A stretch of 13,668 nucleotides of DNA, from positions 1-13,668 of the forward strand of contig DLLB01000071.1 in assembly GCA_002477905.1 (NCBI GenBank), written 5' to 3'. Of the stretch, positions 1-7,324 are shown piece after piece. Numbering within the stretch: position 1 is the stretch's first letter; the number at the start of each line of letters is the position of its first letter. The notes below the pieces were generated by a model. That model ran no database searches. It saw nothing but the letters and a program-made list of their open reading frames with translations, and had not been told where the DNA came from. The stretch comes from Clostridiales bacterium UBA7573 (GTDB taxonomy: Bacteria > Bacillota > Clostridia > Oscillospirales > CAG-272). The translations under genes were made by a program, and so were the position numbers.

Positions 1-21
1 CGTTTTTTACGGACTTGTGCA
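1..21. repeat. Terminal inverted repeat, left copy
   Basis: Bases 1-21 are the exact reverse complement of bases 13648-13668, so the window begins and ends in a perfect 21-bp inverted repeat. The core TACGGACTTGT also occurs once inside, at 11238-11248. The match stops at base 22. No transposase, integrase or recombinase gene is present, so nothing in the window explains the repeat. It could be a genomic repeat at which an assembly broke, the boundary of an invertible or mobile segment, or an assembly fold-back. Confidence 0.9.
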
Positions 22-116
22 GTTTTGTGTGCCTCTGCTTTTTGCGTCGTTTTCCGAAAAATCGGGAAGGAACAATCCCCTCTCCCGCTCCATTTGCGGC
101 AAAGCCCGCAACAAAG
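22..116. other. Non-coding flank left of the operon
   Basis: I see no credible gene between the terminal repeat and the operon terminator. The stretch holds a small hairpin, TTGCGG (94-99) against CCGCAA (106-111), lying just past the main terminator when read on the minus strand, and a weak CCGA/TCGG stem near 54-65. These may act as back-up transcription stops. Reading frames through here have no ribosome binding site or recognisable protein. Confidence 0.5.
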
Positions 117-147
117 AAACTTCCCGTCGTGCAAAAACGGGAAGTTT
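117..147 (-). terminator. Rho-independent terminator of the catabolic operon (possibly bidirectional)
   Basis: An 11-bp perfect stem, AAACTTCCCGT (117-127) against ACGGGAAGTTT (137-147), encloses a 9-base loop and begins 8 bases past the stop codon of the ETF gene. On the minus strand it is followed by a modest T-run (TTTCTTTG). On the plus strand the run is stronger (TTTTTCTTTTTT), so the hairpin probably also stops transcription entering from the left. It marks the 3' end of the nine-gene operon. Confidence 0.85.
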
Positions 148-154
148 TTCTTTT

Positions 155-1558
155 TTATTTGCGCCCCTCGGAAAACAGCTCTGCCACATCGGCAACCATT
201 CCGTAATCCGCATATTCAAAAATCGGCGCGTTTGCGTCGGAATTGACGGCGAGAATCGTCTGTGCGCCCGAAATGCCCGCAAGATGATGCACGGCGCCCG
301 AAATACCCAGTGCCACATACACCCGCGGCGCAACCCGTTTACCGGTCAACCCGACCTGCATATCATACGGCAATTTTCCCATATCCACCACCGCGCGCGT
401 TGCGCACAGCTGTGCGCCAAGCCGGTTTGCCGCGTCTGCAATCTGCGGGAGCTGTGCGACGGCACCGCGTCCGACAGAAAAGATCAGATCCGCACATTCA
501 GATCTTGTCCGGACAGTCGCCATCGGCGGCATCGTGCTACAAACGATTTTTGCAATCAGATTCCCGGAAAATGCGGGGCGTACCATGTACAGCGTTTCCC
601 CATCTGTTTCCAGATGGGTGCAATCCGCACAGAGTCCGGTTCCAAGCAGAACTGCCACCGCGCCGGAAAGCTCCTTCGTCGCGTCCGAATCTTCGAAAAT
701 CACCGCGTCCGGTCGCTCTGCCTGTAAATAGGCGGCAACCTGTGCAGGCGCATTGTTTTCGCATAACGTCACCGTTTCGCCCACTGTTTTTGCCATCTCC
801 ATCGCGCGCGCACCATACACAAACACGCGCGGGAGCTTCTTCCCGGACACCACCGGCTCCATTTCTGCCATTCCCACAGGAGGGGCAGACAGACAAGTGT
901 TGAGCACCGTCTGAAATTCTGACGGTGCGATCCGAAGGCAATGCCGCTTACCCAGTTCGTTTTCAAAGGTTTTCACCACACGGGTGGGAGAACCGCTCAG
1001 CCCGCAACGGGACCGATCTGCGCCAAGATCTGCCGCGTTCCATAGCGTCACGTTCCCGCATTGTGAAAACAGCCCCGGTAACCGCAGGTCGTGAATCCGC
1101 TCTACGGTAAGCAACGCCGGAAAGGACAACACTTTTTTCTCCCCGCTTCGCGTCATGCAGGAAATTTCATGTTCTGACGGCGCGTCAAGATGCATGACGC
1201 GCGTAGCAAGCGCATAGCCCATGCGCGCGGCAATCCCGATGCCGACCTGCCCCGTGTCGCCCTCCAAAGTCTGTCTGCCGCAAAGTACAAGCTGTGGTTG
1301 CAGACGTTGCAAGGCAAGAGACAACGTATACCCGGTCGCCAACGTGTCTGCCCCCGCAAATGCGCTGTCGCTGAGCAGATAAGCTTCTTTCGCGCCAAGG
1401 CGCGTTAAACGAAGCAAAAGCTCCCGCGCGCCGGATGGCGCCATCGAAAGCAGAATGACTTCCGCGCCGTCAATTCGAAGCGCGGCTTCATACGCCGCCG
1501 CGTCAAACGGTCCGAGTTCGCCGTTTACCGACGGCTTCACACATACGACGATCCTCAT
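155..1558 (-). CDS. Fused electron-transfer flavoprotein, beta and alpha subunits in one chain
   Basis: This 467-residue protein joins an EtfB-like half (about residues 1-225) to an EtfA-like half (about 230-467). The beta half shows the family pattern CVKPS at the N-terminus, FAGADTLATGYTLS near 67-80 and CGRQTLEGDTGQVG at 93-106. The alpha half ends in the FAD-binding domain: SVGRGA at 361-366, LTGKRVAPRVYVALGISGA at 404-422 and NSDANAPIFEYADYGMVAD at 439-457. ETFs pass electrons between a flavin dehydrogenase and NAD, ferredoxin or quinone acceptors. Separate EtfB plus EtfA usually total about 600 residues, so this version is compact; the beta N-terminal loop and the alpha N-terminal domain both look shortened. 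The start codon overlaps the upstream kinase stop as ATGA, with no strong ribosome site of its own, suggesting translational coupling. Likely partners are the FAD oxidase and Fe-S protein of the same operon. The family is very secure; whether it bifurcates electrons cannot be told. Confidence 0.93.
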   Translation of the reverse strand: MRIVVCVKPSVNGELGPFDAAAYEAALRIDGAEVILLSMAPSGARELLLRLTRLGAKEAYLLSDSAFAGADTLATGYTLSLALQRLQPQLVLCGRQTLEGDTGQVGIGIAARMGYALATRVMHLDAPSEHEISCMTRSGEKKVLSFPALLTVERIHDLRLPGLFSQCGNVTLWNAADLGADRSRCGLSGSPTRVVKTFENELGKRHCLRIAPSEFQTVLNTCLSAPPVGMAEMEPVVSGKKLPRVFVYGARAMEMAKTVGETVTLCENNAPAQVAAYLQAERPDAVIFEDSDATKELSGAVAVLLGTGLCADCTHLETDGETLYMVRPAFSGNLIAKIVCSTMPPMATVRTRSECADLIFSVGRGAVAQLPQIADAANRLGAQLCATRAVVDMGKLPYDMQVGLTGKRVAPRVYVALGISGAVHHLAGISGAQTILAVNSDANAPIFEYADYGMVADVAELFSEGRK

Positions 1559-3030
1559 AACTGCCGTCTTTGATAAAGCGGCGCAAGCGCGTCATGCACC
1601 GCCTCATATTCCGTATAAAGCGCGGCATACCGCGCGGCATTCGCCAAATCCGGCGTTGCCGTGGCACAAATATGCACACATCGCTTTACCGCGTCCGCAA
1701 AGGAGGAAAACACGCCCGTCGCAACGCCGGCAAGCATTGCGGAGCCAAGCGACGAGTCACTGCTTTCCGTCACGGCAAGTTCCAGGTTCAGACAATCCGC
1801 AACAATTTGTCTCCAAAGCGGACTTTTCGCGCCGCCCCCGATCAAAATGGCGCGCGGTGCACAGGCAATCCCCAACTCTGCCAACTTTCGTTTGGAGGCA
1901 AGCAGGGAAAATGCCACCCCTTCCAATACACTGCGCGCAAAATGCGCTTTGGTGTGTGTGGAACGGATGCCGACAAAGCTCCCGCAGAGCATGGGATCGG
2001 CATAGGGCGTCAACTCCCCATTGAGATACGGATGATACAAAAGCCCTTCGCATCCGACCGGAATCTGCGCCGCCGCCTCGTCCAGCTCCGCATAATCCCC
2101 GCCGAAGGTATCCCGAAACCACCGAAAAGAAGAAGCCGCCGCTTTGGTTGCCGTGCCGGGATACCAAAGTCCGTCTGCCACATGCGGATAGTTGACCAGA
2201 TCCCGGTCGGGATATGCACGATCTGTGATAACACAAATGCGTCCCGCCGTCGCCAGTTTCACCGTGGTATCTCCCTTGGTAACGGCGCCGGAGGCAAGAA
2301 TCTCCATAACGGTATCGGTGGTACCGCAGATGACCGGCGTACCGCGCAAAAGTCCGGTGCGCGCCGCTCCCTCGTCTGTCACAGTCCCGATCTGATCGGT
2401 GGGAGCAACCACCGGCGGCAGAACCGCTTGATCCAGTCCGATAAGCGCACAAAGCTCCTCGGACCATTTTCCCTGCGCCGCGTCATACAACATACTGCCC
2501 TGCGCTTCGATCTGATCGGTGCAGAAAACGCCGGTGAGCAAGAACCGGATGTAATCTTTTTCAAAATAGATCCGCCGGATGCGGGAAAAAATCTCCGGTT
2601 CGTTTTCCTTCACCCACAATAATTGCGGCAACGTCCAAATGGTATCCGGTTTATGATAGGTGAGCGCGAAAATACGATCCCCGTGCGCGGCAAGCAACCG
2701 CTTTGCCTGCTCTTGGGAGCGGGAATCCGTCCAATGGATCGCATCGCGCAAGGGACGGGAAGCCGCATCGCACAACACCGCCGTATGCGTGGCAGAATCC
2801 ACCGCAACCGCCAGAATCTGCTCCGGCCGAATCCCGCTTGCAGATAAAATCCCGTGCGTAACGGCATCCAATGCCATACCGAAATCCTCCGGTTTTTGCT
2901 CGCAGTAACCGTTTTTCGGGTGATAGGTCGGATATTCTGCACCAGCCTGCGCGGCAATTCGCCCATCTTCCGTCAAAAGCGTCGCTTTCGCGGAACCGCC
3001 GCCGAAATCAATACCCAGTAAATAGTTCAT
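1555..3030 (-). CDS. FGGY-family carbohydrate kinase, xylulokinase-like
   Basis: This 491-residue kinase belongs to the FGGY family, which phosphorylates sugars and polyols such as xylulose, ribulose, fuculose, gluconate or glycerol using ATP. Visible features are the N-terminal nucleotide-binding strand LLGIDFGGGSAKATLL, CGTTDTVME with the likely catalytic base Asp239, a KLATAGRICVITD/GLWYPGTATK block as in xylulokinase-like members, and the C-terminal GGGAKSPLWRQIVADCL signature. The usual D-x-GTT or GTS loop is GGGSAK here, a variant. The start at 3030 is chosen because GGAGG (3035-3039) lies 4 bases upstream and the homology begins at MNYLLG; an upstream in-frame ATG at 3129 would only add unrelated residues overlapping DUF4867. 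The ATG overlaps the DUF4867 stop and the stop overlaps the ETF start, both as ATGA. The true substrate is unknown; a ketose made by the operon's isomerase is a reasonable inference. Confidence 0.9.
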   Translation of the reverse strand: MNYLLGIDFGGGSAKATLLTEDGRIAAQAGAEYPTYHPKNGYCEQKPEDFGMALDAVTHGILSASGIRPEQILAVAVDSATHTAVLCDAASRPLRDAIHWTDSRSQEQAKRLLAAHGDRIFALTYHKPDTIWTLPQLLWVKENEPEIFSRIRRIYFEKDYIRFLLTGVFCTDQIEAQGSMLYDAAQGKWSEELCALIGLDQAVLPPVVAPTDQIGTVTDEGAARTGLLRGTPVICGTTDTVMEILASGAVTKGDTTVKLATAGRICVITDRAYPDRDLVNYPHVADGLWYPGTATKAAASSFRWFRDTFGGDYAELDEAAAQIPVGCEGLLYHPYLNGELTPYADPMLCGSFVGIRSTHTKAHFARSVLEGVAFSLLASKRKLAELGIACAPRAILIGGGAKSPLWRQIVADCLNLELAVTESSDSSLGSAMLAGVATGVFSSFADAVKRCVHICATATPDLANAARYAALYTEYEAVHDALAPLYQRRQL

Positions 3031-3653
3031 ACTTCCTCCAGATCGGCAAGCGTCAGATTTTTTCCCGTAACACCGGGGATCGCACCGCGTGCAATCAGCG
3101 GCGCGTTTTCCGTATGCGCAAGCAACCATTTATTCTGCCGGAATAAGCGTGCGTCAGAGGACGGCACCGTCAGCGGCAGATTGGTTGCGCGCAGCAATCC
3201 GACCACACAGCCAAAGCCCTCCGGTTCCCAGCCGATCGGGCAAAAGTGCAATACGCCCGCGTCGATCTGCACCGCATCGCCGCGCCGCAGATGAAACGCC
3301 TCCAGGTCTTTGGCGTCTATCGGACCGTTCTGCAGCAGTTCCGGTTTGCCAAGCAACAATACAAGATCGGTCGTTGCCAGATTGAATTCCGGACAAATAT
3401 GCCATTCCAGTGCGTTCAGCCGATCGTTATGCCCATGGCAAAAGCCGAGTTGCGTGTCCAGTGTGCCAAAGCACACGTCCGCAACGGTCTGCATGATGGG
3501 CAACTGTTCCAACGCAGGAACCGACGCAAGGTATGCCGAGCCGGATTGCGGGCGTTCGATTTTATCCGCTTCCCGCAGCAGTGCGGCAGAATCCACGGAA
3601 AGCACCCTGCCGTATGTGGCAAATGCCGGATGATGCACATCGTACAGTTTCAT
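3027..3653 (-). CDS. DUF4867 family protein, possible cupin-like sugar-pathway protein
   Basis: This 208-residue protein resembles the uncharacterised DUF4867 family of Firmicutes, recognised from memory by the pattern YDVHHPAFATYGRVL near the start, CHGHNDRLNALEWH at 72-85, TTDLVLLLGK at 94-103 and VVGLLRATNLPL at 150-161. His73, His75, Glu83, His85 and His136 could form a cupin-type metal site; that is inference. Start 3653 is preferred over 3695 because GGGGAG lies about 6 bases upstream and the homology begins at MKLYDV. It lies 26 bp after iolB and its stop overlaps the FGGY kinase start by 4 bp, so the two are probably translationally coupled. The family has no function I can name; its place among isomerase and kinase genes suggests a sugar mutarotase, isomerase or lactone-handling role, which is untested. 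Confidence 0.78.
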   Translation of the reverse strand: MKLYDVHHPAFATYGRVLSVDSAALLREADKIERPQSGSAYLASVPALEQLPIMQTVADVCFGTLDTQLGFCHGHNDRLNALEWHICPEFNLATTDLVLLLGKPELLQNGPIDAKDLEAFHLRRGDAVQIDAGVLHFCPIGWEPEGFGCVVGLLRATNLPLTVPSSDARLFRQNKWLLAHTENAPLIARGAIPGVTGKNLTLADLEEV

Positions 3654-3679
3654 GCTGTTCTCCCCACCATCTTTTTGCG

Positions 3680-4471
3680 TTAATCCAGTTCCCATTTCTG
3701 TTCGGGATCCGTCGTCATGAAGAAACCACGGTTGTCACAGCTCATCATCCAAAGCAGATAGCCCCGATAGCCCGGTGCAACACAGCAGGGATGATACCCG
3801 CGCGGAATCTCCACCGCGTCGCCGTTTCGTACCGCATAGGCTTCGTCAAGCGAACGGTCGGCGGTGTACACCTGCTGGATGCCGTATCCGCCCGGACGGT
3901 CAAATTCGTAATAGTAGATTTCCTCGGCAAAGCCTTCTTTCGGCATATCGTTGACGTCATGCTTATGTCCGGGGAAGCTCGACCACTGCCCGCCCTTAAT
4001 GAAGTTTTCTCCGATGTAGATACGGTCTGCTTCCATCCGCTCGTCGATCAAAAAATGCGCTTCGCGCGTAAAGCCCGGTTTGCCGAGGGTTTTCACGATC
4101 ACATCCTCCGGCGTAATCAGGACCGGTGCGTGATCTTTTTTCGACGGGCATTTCGCGATCACCGCGCGGAAATCAGTCAGCGCATGTACGCAGAATTCCC
4201 GATGCCGCGGAATATACACCGCATACGCTTTTCCGTCGAAAGGAGATTTGCGTTTGCCGATCTTGGCATACGAAAAATCCGTGCCGCTCACATCGGCAGT
4301 TCCGGCAAGAATGGTCATGCCGTATTCCTTTTCTTCGGTGCGCACCGTGCAGCTTTCGCCTGCACACAGCTGCAACGTATCAATTTCCAAGCATCCGCAG
4401 GCGCTGTCCTTGTCAGCGTAAAGCGGCGCATATCCGTTCTTCTGCATATCCCAGCTTTTCTTAAAGTTCAT
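3680..4471 (-). CDS. iolB: 5-deoxy-glucuronate isomerase (IolB)
   Basis: IolB converts 5-deoxy-D-glucuronate to 5-dehydro-2-deoxy-D-gluconate in myo-inositol breakdown, in the cytoplasm. The 263-residue sequence has the bicupin layout and normal length of the family. The N-terminal half contains RKSPFDGKAYAVYIP (74-88). The C-terminal half contains WSSFPGHKHD (163-172), EEIYYYEF (183-190), VYTADRSLDEAYAV (201-214), NGDAVEIPRGYHP (216-228) and the closing W. His169, His171, Glu183 or Glu184 and His227 are the likely metal ligands. The segment after YHP (YLLWMMSCDNRGFF) departs from the usual YYLNVMAG-type sequence, so the substrate could be a variant. AAGGAG (4479-4484) lies 7 bases before the ATG inside the end of the kinase gene, and the two genes overlap by 11 bp. 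Its neighbours, a PfkB kinase and a class II aldolase, match the next two inositol steps. Confidence 0.87.
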   Translation of the reverse strand: MNFKKSWDMQKNGYAPLYADKDSACGCLEIDTLQLCAGESCTVRTEEKEYGMTILAGTADVSGTDFSYAKIGKRKSPFDGKAYAVYIPRHREFCVHALTDFRAVIAKCPSKKDHAPVLITPEDVIVKTLGKPGFTREAHFLIDERMEADRIYIGENFIKGGQWSSFPGHKHDVNDMPKEGFAEEIYYYEFDRPGGYGIQQVYTADRSLDEAYAVRNGDAVEIPRGYHPCCVAPGYRGYLLWMMSCDNRGFFMTTDPEQKWELD

Positions 4472-5372
4472 ATCCGTTCTCCTTCAAAAATTGTTTTACC
4501 GTTTCAAAATCCGGTACGCTGTCCCGCGCGCCTGTTCCCGTGCATTTCAGCGCGGATACAGCGGAAGCAAAAAGACAACACGTTTCATAGGAATAACCCC
4601 GGCAAAGTCCCGCGGCAAACGCACCGTGGAACACGTCGCCCGCGCCGTTGGTATCCACCGCCGAAACGGGGAACGCCGGATAGGACTGTGCCGTTTTTCC
4701 GTCATACAGAATTCCGCCTGCTTTGCCCTGCGTCACCACAACGACCTTGGGATGATATTGCGCAAACAGCTTCTTTGCCGCCGCAAGCGCGGTTTTTTCC
4801 CCGGTATGTCCCATGGCAAATTCCTCAGAGGGAATCATAATATCCGTTTCGCAAAGCAGTCGCTCCACGCCGTCGTAAAGTCCGCCGCAGTCATACAGCA
4901 CTGCGGTATTGCTTTGGTGCGCGATCTTTGCCCCCTCGACAGCGGCGGCGAGATCGTTTCCATCCACCATTAAGATCTGCGCGTCGCGAATCGCCTGTTT
5001 CTGCGCATCGTTCAGCGCGAGCGGCGGCAGATTTCCCCGATCAAACACACAGGTGCGTCCGGCGGTATCTTTGGACAGCCAGATCACGGAAGTGAAAGAC
5101 CGGTAGCCGGACAACTCCGTAAGATACGCGGTACTTACGCCGAAGCGTTCAAAATCCGCTTTCAGAAACGCGCCGCCGCCATCCTGTGCCAGATTGCCGA
5201 TATACGCAGTGCAAACGCCGAGCTTCTGTGCCGCAACCAAGCCGGTTGCAGTCGGTCCGCCGCCTGCGGGACAGCTATCCTCCGCACGCAGTTTGGTATC
5301 CTCTTTCGGATAAAACGGAATCTGAAAGAGGGTATCCATCACACACGCGCCGATCCCTACAATCTTCGCCAT
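4461..5372 (-). CDS. PfkB-family sugar kinase, possible 5-dehydro-2-deoxygluconokinase
   Basis: This 303-residue protein is a PfkB/ribokinase-type kinase that would phosphorylate a sugar hydroxyl with ATP. It shows the substrate-side GGGPTATG at 37-44, TQGKAGG at 214-220 and DTNGAGDVFHG at 240-250 with catalytic Asp246, then the late pattern SALKCTGTGAR. GGGP, DVFHGA and ALKCT are shared with ketohexokinase-like members and the sulfofructose kinase YihV, more than with typical IolC proteins as I recall them. Its position between a class II aldolase and iolB makes the IolC role (5-dehydro-2-deoxygluconate to its 6-phosphate) attractive but unproven. The start at 5372 is supported by GGAAAGG 9 bases upstream; an in-frame ATG at 5396 lies upstream of that ribosome site and is rejected. 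It begins 4 bp after the aldolase stop and ends inside iolB. Confidence 0.88.
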   Translation of the reverse strand: MAKIVGIGACVMDTLFQIPFYPKEDTKLRAEDSCPAGGGPTATGLVAAQKLGVCTAYIGNLAQDGGGAFLKADFERFGVSTAYLTELSGYRSFTSVIWLSKDTAGRTCVFDRGNLPPLALNDAQKQAIRDAQILMVDGNDLAAAVEGAKIAHQSNTAVLYDCGGLYDGVERLLCETDIMIPSEEFAMGHTGEKTALAAAKKLFAQYHPKVVVVTQGKAGGILYDGKTAQSYPAFPVSAVDTNGAGDVFHGAFAAGLCRGYSYETCCLFASAVSALKCTGTGARDSVPDFETVKQFLKENGYEL

Positions 5373-5376
5373 ATGC

Positions 5377-6216
5377 TTATGCCTTTCCGTTTGCACCGAC
5401 CAGACGGATCTTGTTTATGCCAAGCGCCTTAACCGTTGCGATCGGTTTTTTCATAAAGAGATCGACCGCAAGACTCCGCTTGGGATCGTCGAGCGTCTCT
5501 TTGGTTCCGTCTGCAAACGCACAGCAAACGTCCGTTCCGATGTTCATTTTGCGGATCCCCGCCGCAATCGCGGCTTTCACCTGCTCATCCGGAATGCCGG
5601 AGCCGCCATGCAATACCAACGGGATTCCGTCGGTGGCGCGCCGGATCTCTTTCACCCGATCAATGTCCAGCTTCGGCGGTTTTTTGTAATGTCCGTGCGC
5701 GTTGCCGATCAGCACCGCAAGACAAGTCACACCGGTTGCTTTCACAAATTCTGCCGCCTCGGTGGGAGATGTAAAGGCATCCATCGCGTCATCATTGACA
5801 CTGCCGATATGACCGAGCTCTCCCTCCACACCGATGTCCAGCGCCTTGCAGGTTTCCACAACGTGGCGGGTGAGCGCCACATTTTCTTCAAACGGATGGC
5901 TGGAGCCGTCCAGCATAATGCCGGTTGCGCCCCAACGTAATGCGCGGGTAACCTCCCACTCCGACGGTCCGTGATCCAAATGGAAGCAGACGGGAACCGT
6001 CGCTTTTCTTGCCGCCGCCACCACTGCGGGACTGAGATAATAACCGACTTCTTCGTTAAAAAGCCGCGGGTAGACCTGTAAGATCACAGGGGCACGTTCT
6101 TCCTCTGCCGCCGCAATAATCCCCATCACAGTCTCAAGATTGTATACATTGAATGCAGGGATACAGAAATTTCCCTGTTCCGCCATTCCGATGACGGTTT
6201 GCAAATTGACCAGCAT
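5377..6216 (-). CDS. Class II ketose-bisphosphate aldolase (FbaA/GatY/IolJ type)
   Basis: This zinc-dependent aldolase would split a phosphorylated ketose or keto-acid into dihydroxyacetone phosphate and an aldehyde. At 279 residues it is the usual length for the family. Catalytic Asp81 and zinc ligand His82 lie in FHLDHG; further zinc ligands are His174 in IGNAHG and His203 in VLHGGSGIP. GELGHIGS (132-139) and KMNIGTD (223-229) are the typical active-site and phosphate-binding segments, and the C-terminus RLVGANGKA matches the tail of this group. In inositol catabolism IolJ, of the same family, cleaves 5-dehydro-2-deoxygluconate 6-phosphate to dihydroxyacetone phosphate and malonic semialdehyde; next to a PfkB kinase and iolB this is the leading guess, but tagatose- or fructose-bisphosphate cleavage cannot be excluded. 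An AGGAGA ribosome site stands 7 bases before the ATG, and the gene lies 13 bp after the Fe-S protein. Confidence 0.93.
   Translation of the reverse strand: MLVNLQTVIGMAEQGNFCIPAFNVYNLETVMGIIAAAEEERAPVILQVYPRLFNEEVGYYLSPAVVAAARKATVPVCFHLDHGPSEWEVTRALRWGATGIMLDGSSHPFEENVALTRHVVETCKALDIGVEGELGHIGSVNDDAMDAFTSPTEAAEFVKATGVTCLAVLIGNAHGHYKKPPKLDIDRVKEIRRATDGIPLVLHGGSGIPDEQVKAAIAAGIRKMNIGTDVCCAFADGTKETLDDPKRSLAVDLFMKKPIATVKALGINKIRLVGANGKA
5382..5388 (-). promoter_or_regulatory. Ribosome binding site that fixes the PfkB kinase start
   Basis: GGAAAGG on the minus strand lies 9 bases before the ATG at 5372 and within the final codons of the aldolase gene. A longer reading frame from 5396 would contain this site, so 5372 is the better start. 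Confidence 0.7.
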
Positions 6217-6229
6217 ATTCCGTTCTCCT

Positions 6230-7309
6230 TTACTCTAAAATCAGTTCTTCGACCGACAGAATTTTCACCTGATCCTGCGCGACCTTCCGCAAAGCGGTAT
6301 ATTCCGAGACAGACGCGGTAACAATGGTATCCGCGCCGATGGCGCGCGCATTCTCTATCCGATTTTCCGAAACACCGGCAATGGCTTTTGGCAGCCACAA
6401 AGCCATCAAGATATTTCCAGCCCACATGGTATCTTTTCCGTGCATCAGCATCTCGGTCTGCTCCCGGTATGCGCGCACGATCTCTCTGCCTTCTTCCGTC
6501 TCACCAAGATCTCTGGCAAGCTGGAACGGATCCTGATAAGCCGCTTTCCCCGGCTTTTTCACCGGAGATAGCGCGCCGTCCCGCAGACGTGCGGCAAGCA
6601 CTGCGGTATACGTTACCAACTCTGCGTCCACTTTTATGCCGTATTCTCCATATTTCCGCTTGCAAGCCAACGCATCCTGCGGATCATAGAAAATGACGGT
6701 CTGATAATCCCGAAACGTATCGGCACAGCTCTGCATCTGCCGCTTGGTTTCATCCATAGCGCCAATGAGGTAAGCAAGCTGTTGACCGGAGGGCTTTTCC
6801 TCCTGCAAAACCGTAAAAGTCACACCGGCTTTTTCCAGTGCCCGAATTGCGCGGATTGCAGAATCCGGCGCCATGTAGCGGGCATCCACGCCGAGAAACA
6901 GCAAAGTATCCGTTTTTTGTGCGTGCGCGCCGATGGCTTTTGTAAGCGACGCGTCCAGCGTGGTTTTGCCATAGGCGTTCCCGGTATTTAAGCACTGTTC
7001 CACAAGCGTCTGAATATACGGGGGAAGTTTTCCCTCCAATGCCGCGTCCGTTTTTGCCGCTTCGGTGAACATCACCGGATCCCAGCCGGTGACACATTCT
7101 TTGGTGCAGGCGCCGCAGCCGGCGCATTCATACAGATTATCCGCAACCTGAGACAGATCATAGGTGCCGCGGTTGACCAAAGACAGTCCGAGCGCACGGG
7201 CGCGGGCAGTATTTCTCTCTAAGCCCGTCGCATTTCCAATCGGGCAGATATGACGGCACATCCAGCAGAACCGGCAGGCGTCCACATGACTTTTGCAAAC
7301 TTCATTCAT
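6230..7309 (-). CDS. GlcF/HdrB-like Fe-S protein with two [4Fe-4S] motifs and cysteine-free CCG domains
   Basis: This 359-residue protein looks like the Fe-S partner of a flavin dehydrogenase (GlcF, GlpC, LutA/HdrB relatives). Two ferredoxin-type motifs are intact: Cys12, 15, 18 and 22 (CxxCxxCxxxCP) and Cys62, 65, 68 and 72. The rest follows the fold pattern of two CCG domains, but the usual cysteines are replaced: LLFLGVDARYM where GC is normal, EEKPSGQQL for the CCG stretch, VIFYDPQDAL for SCPHC, YQDPFQLAR for HDPCHLGR, WAGNILMAL for CCGAGG, and TASVSEY for the final CP-x-C. Such domains normally bind a cysteine-rich cluster, so this copy probably keeps only the two ferredoxin clusters and acts as an electron wire between the FAD oxidase and the ETF. 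No membrane segment is visible. GGAGGA lies 9 bases before the start, and the gene is 15 bp after the FAD oxidase. Confidence 0.88.
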   Translation of the reverse strand: MNEVCKSHVDACRFCWMCRHICPIGNATGLERNTARARALGLSLVNRGTYDLSQVADNLYECAGCGACTKECVTGWDPVMFTEAAKTDAALEGKLPPYIQTLVEQCLNTGNAYGKTTLDASLTKAIGAHAQKTDTLLFLGVDARYMAPDSAIRAIRALEKAGVTFTVLQEEKPSGQQLAYLIGAMDETKRQMQSCADTFRDYQTVIFYDPQDALACKRKYGEYGIKVDAELVTYTAVLAARLRDGALSPVKKPGKAAYQDPFQLARDLGETEEGREIVRAYREQTEMLMHGKDTMWAGNILMALWLPKAIAGVSENRIENARAIGADTIVTASVSEYTALRKVAQDQVKILSVEELILE

Positions 7310-7324
7310 GATTGTAGTTCCTCC

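Noticed and set aside
17..727. A 236-codon plus-strand frame starting inside the left terminal repeat.
   Set aside because: It runs through the operon terminator and then antisense to the ETF gene, with no recognisable domain or ribosome site.
1570..2622. A 350-codon plus-strand frame opposite the FGGY kinase.
   Set aside because: It is a shadow of the kinase gene with low-complexity basic composition and no supporting signals.
3533..4840. A 435-codon open frame on the plus strand, opposite IolB, the PfkB kinase and DUF4867.
   Set aside because: It is antisense to three clear genes, has no ribosome site, its translation is rich in Arg, His and Pro with no family likeness, and long antisense frames are expected in GC-rich coding DNA.
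5373..5396. An N-terminal extension of the PfkB kinase from an ATG at 5396.
   Set aside because: It would overlap the aldolase end, contains the ribosome site for 5372, and the family homology starts at MAKIVGIG.
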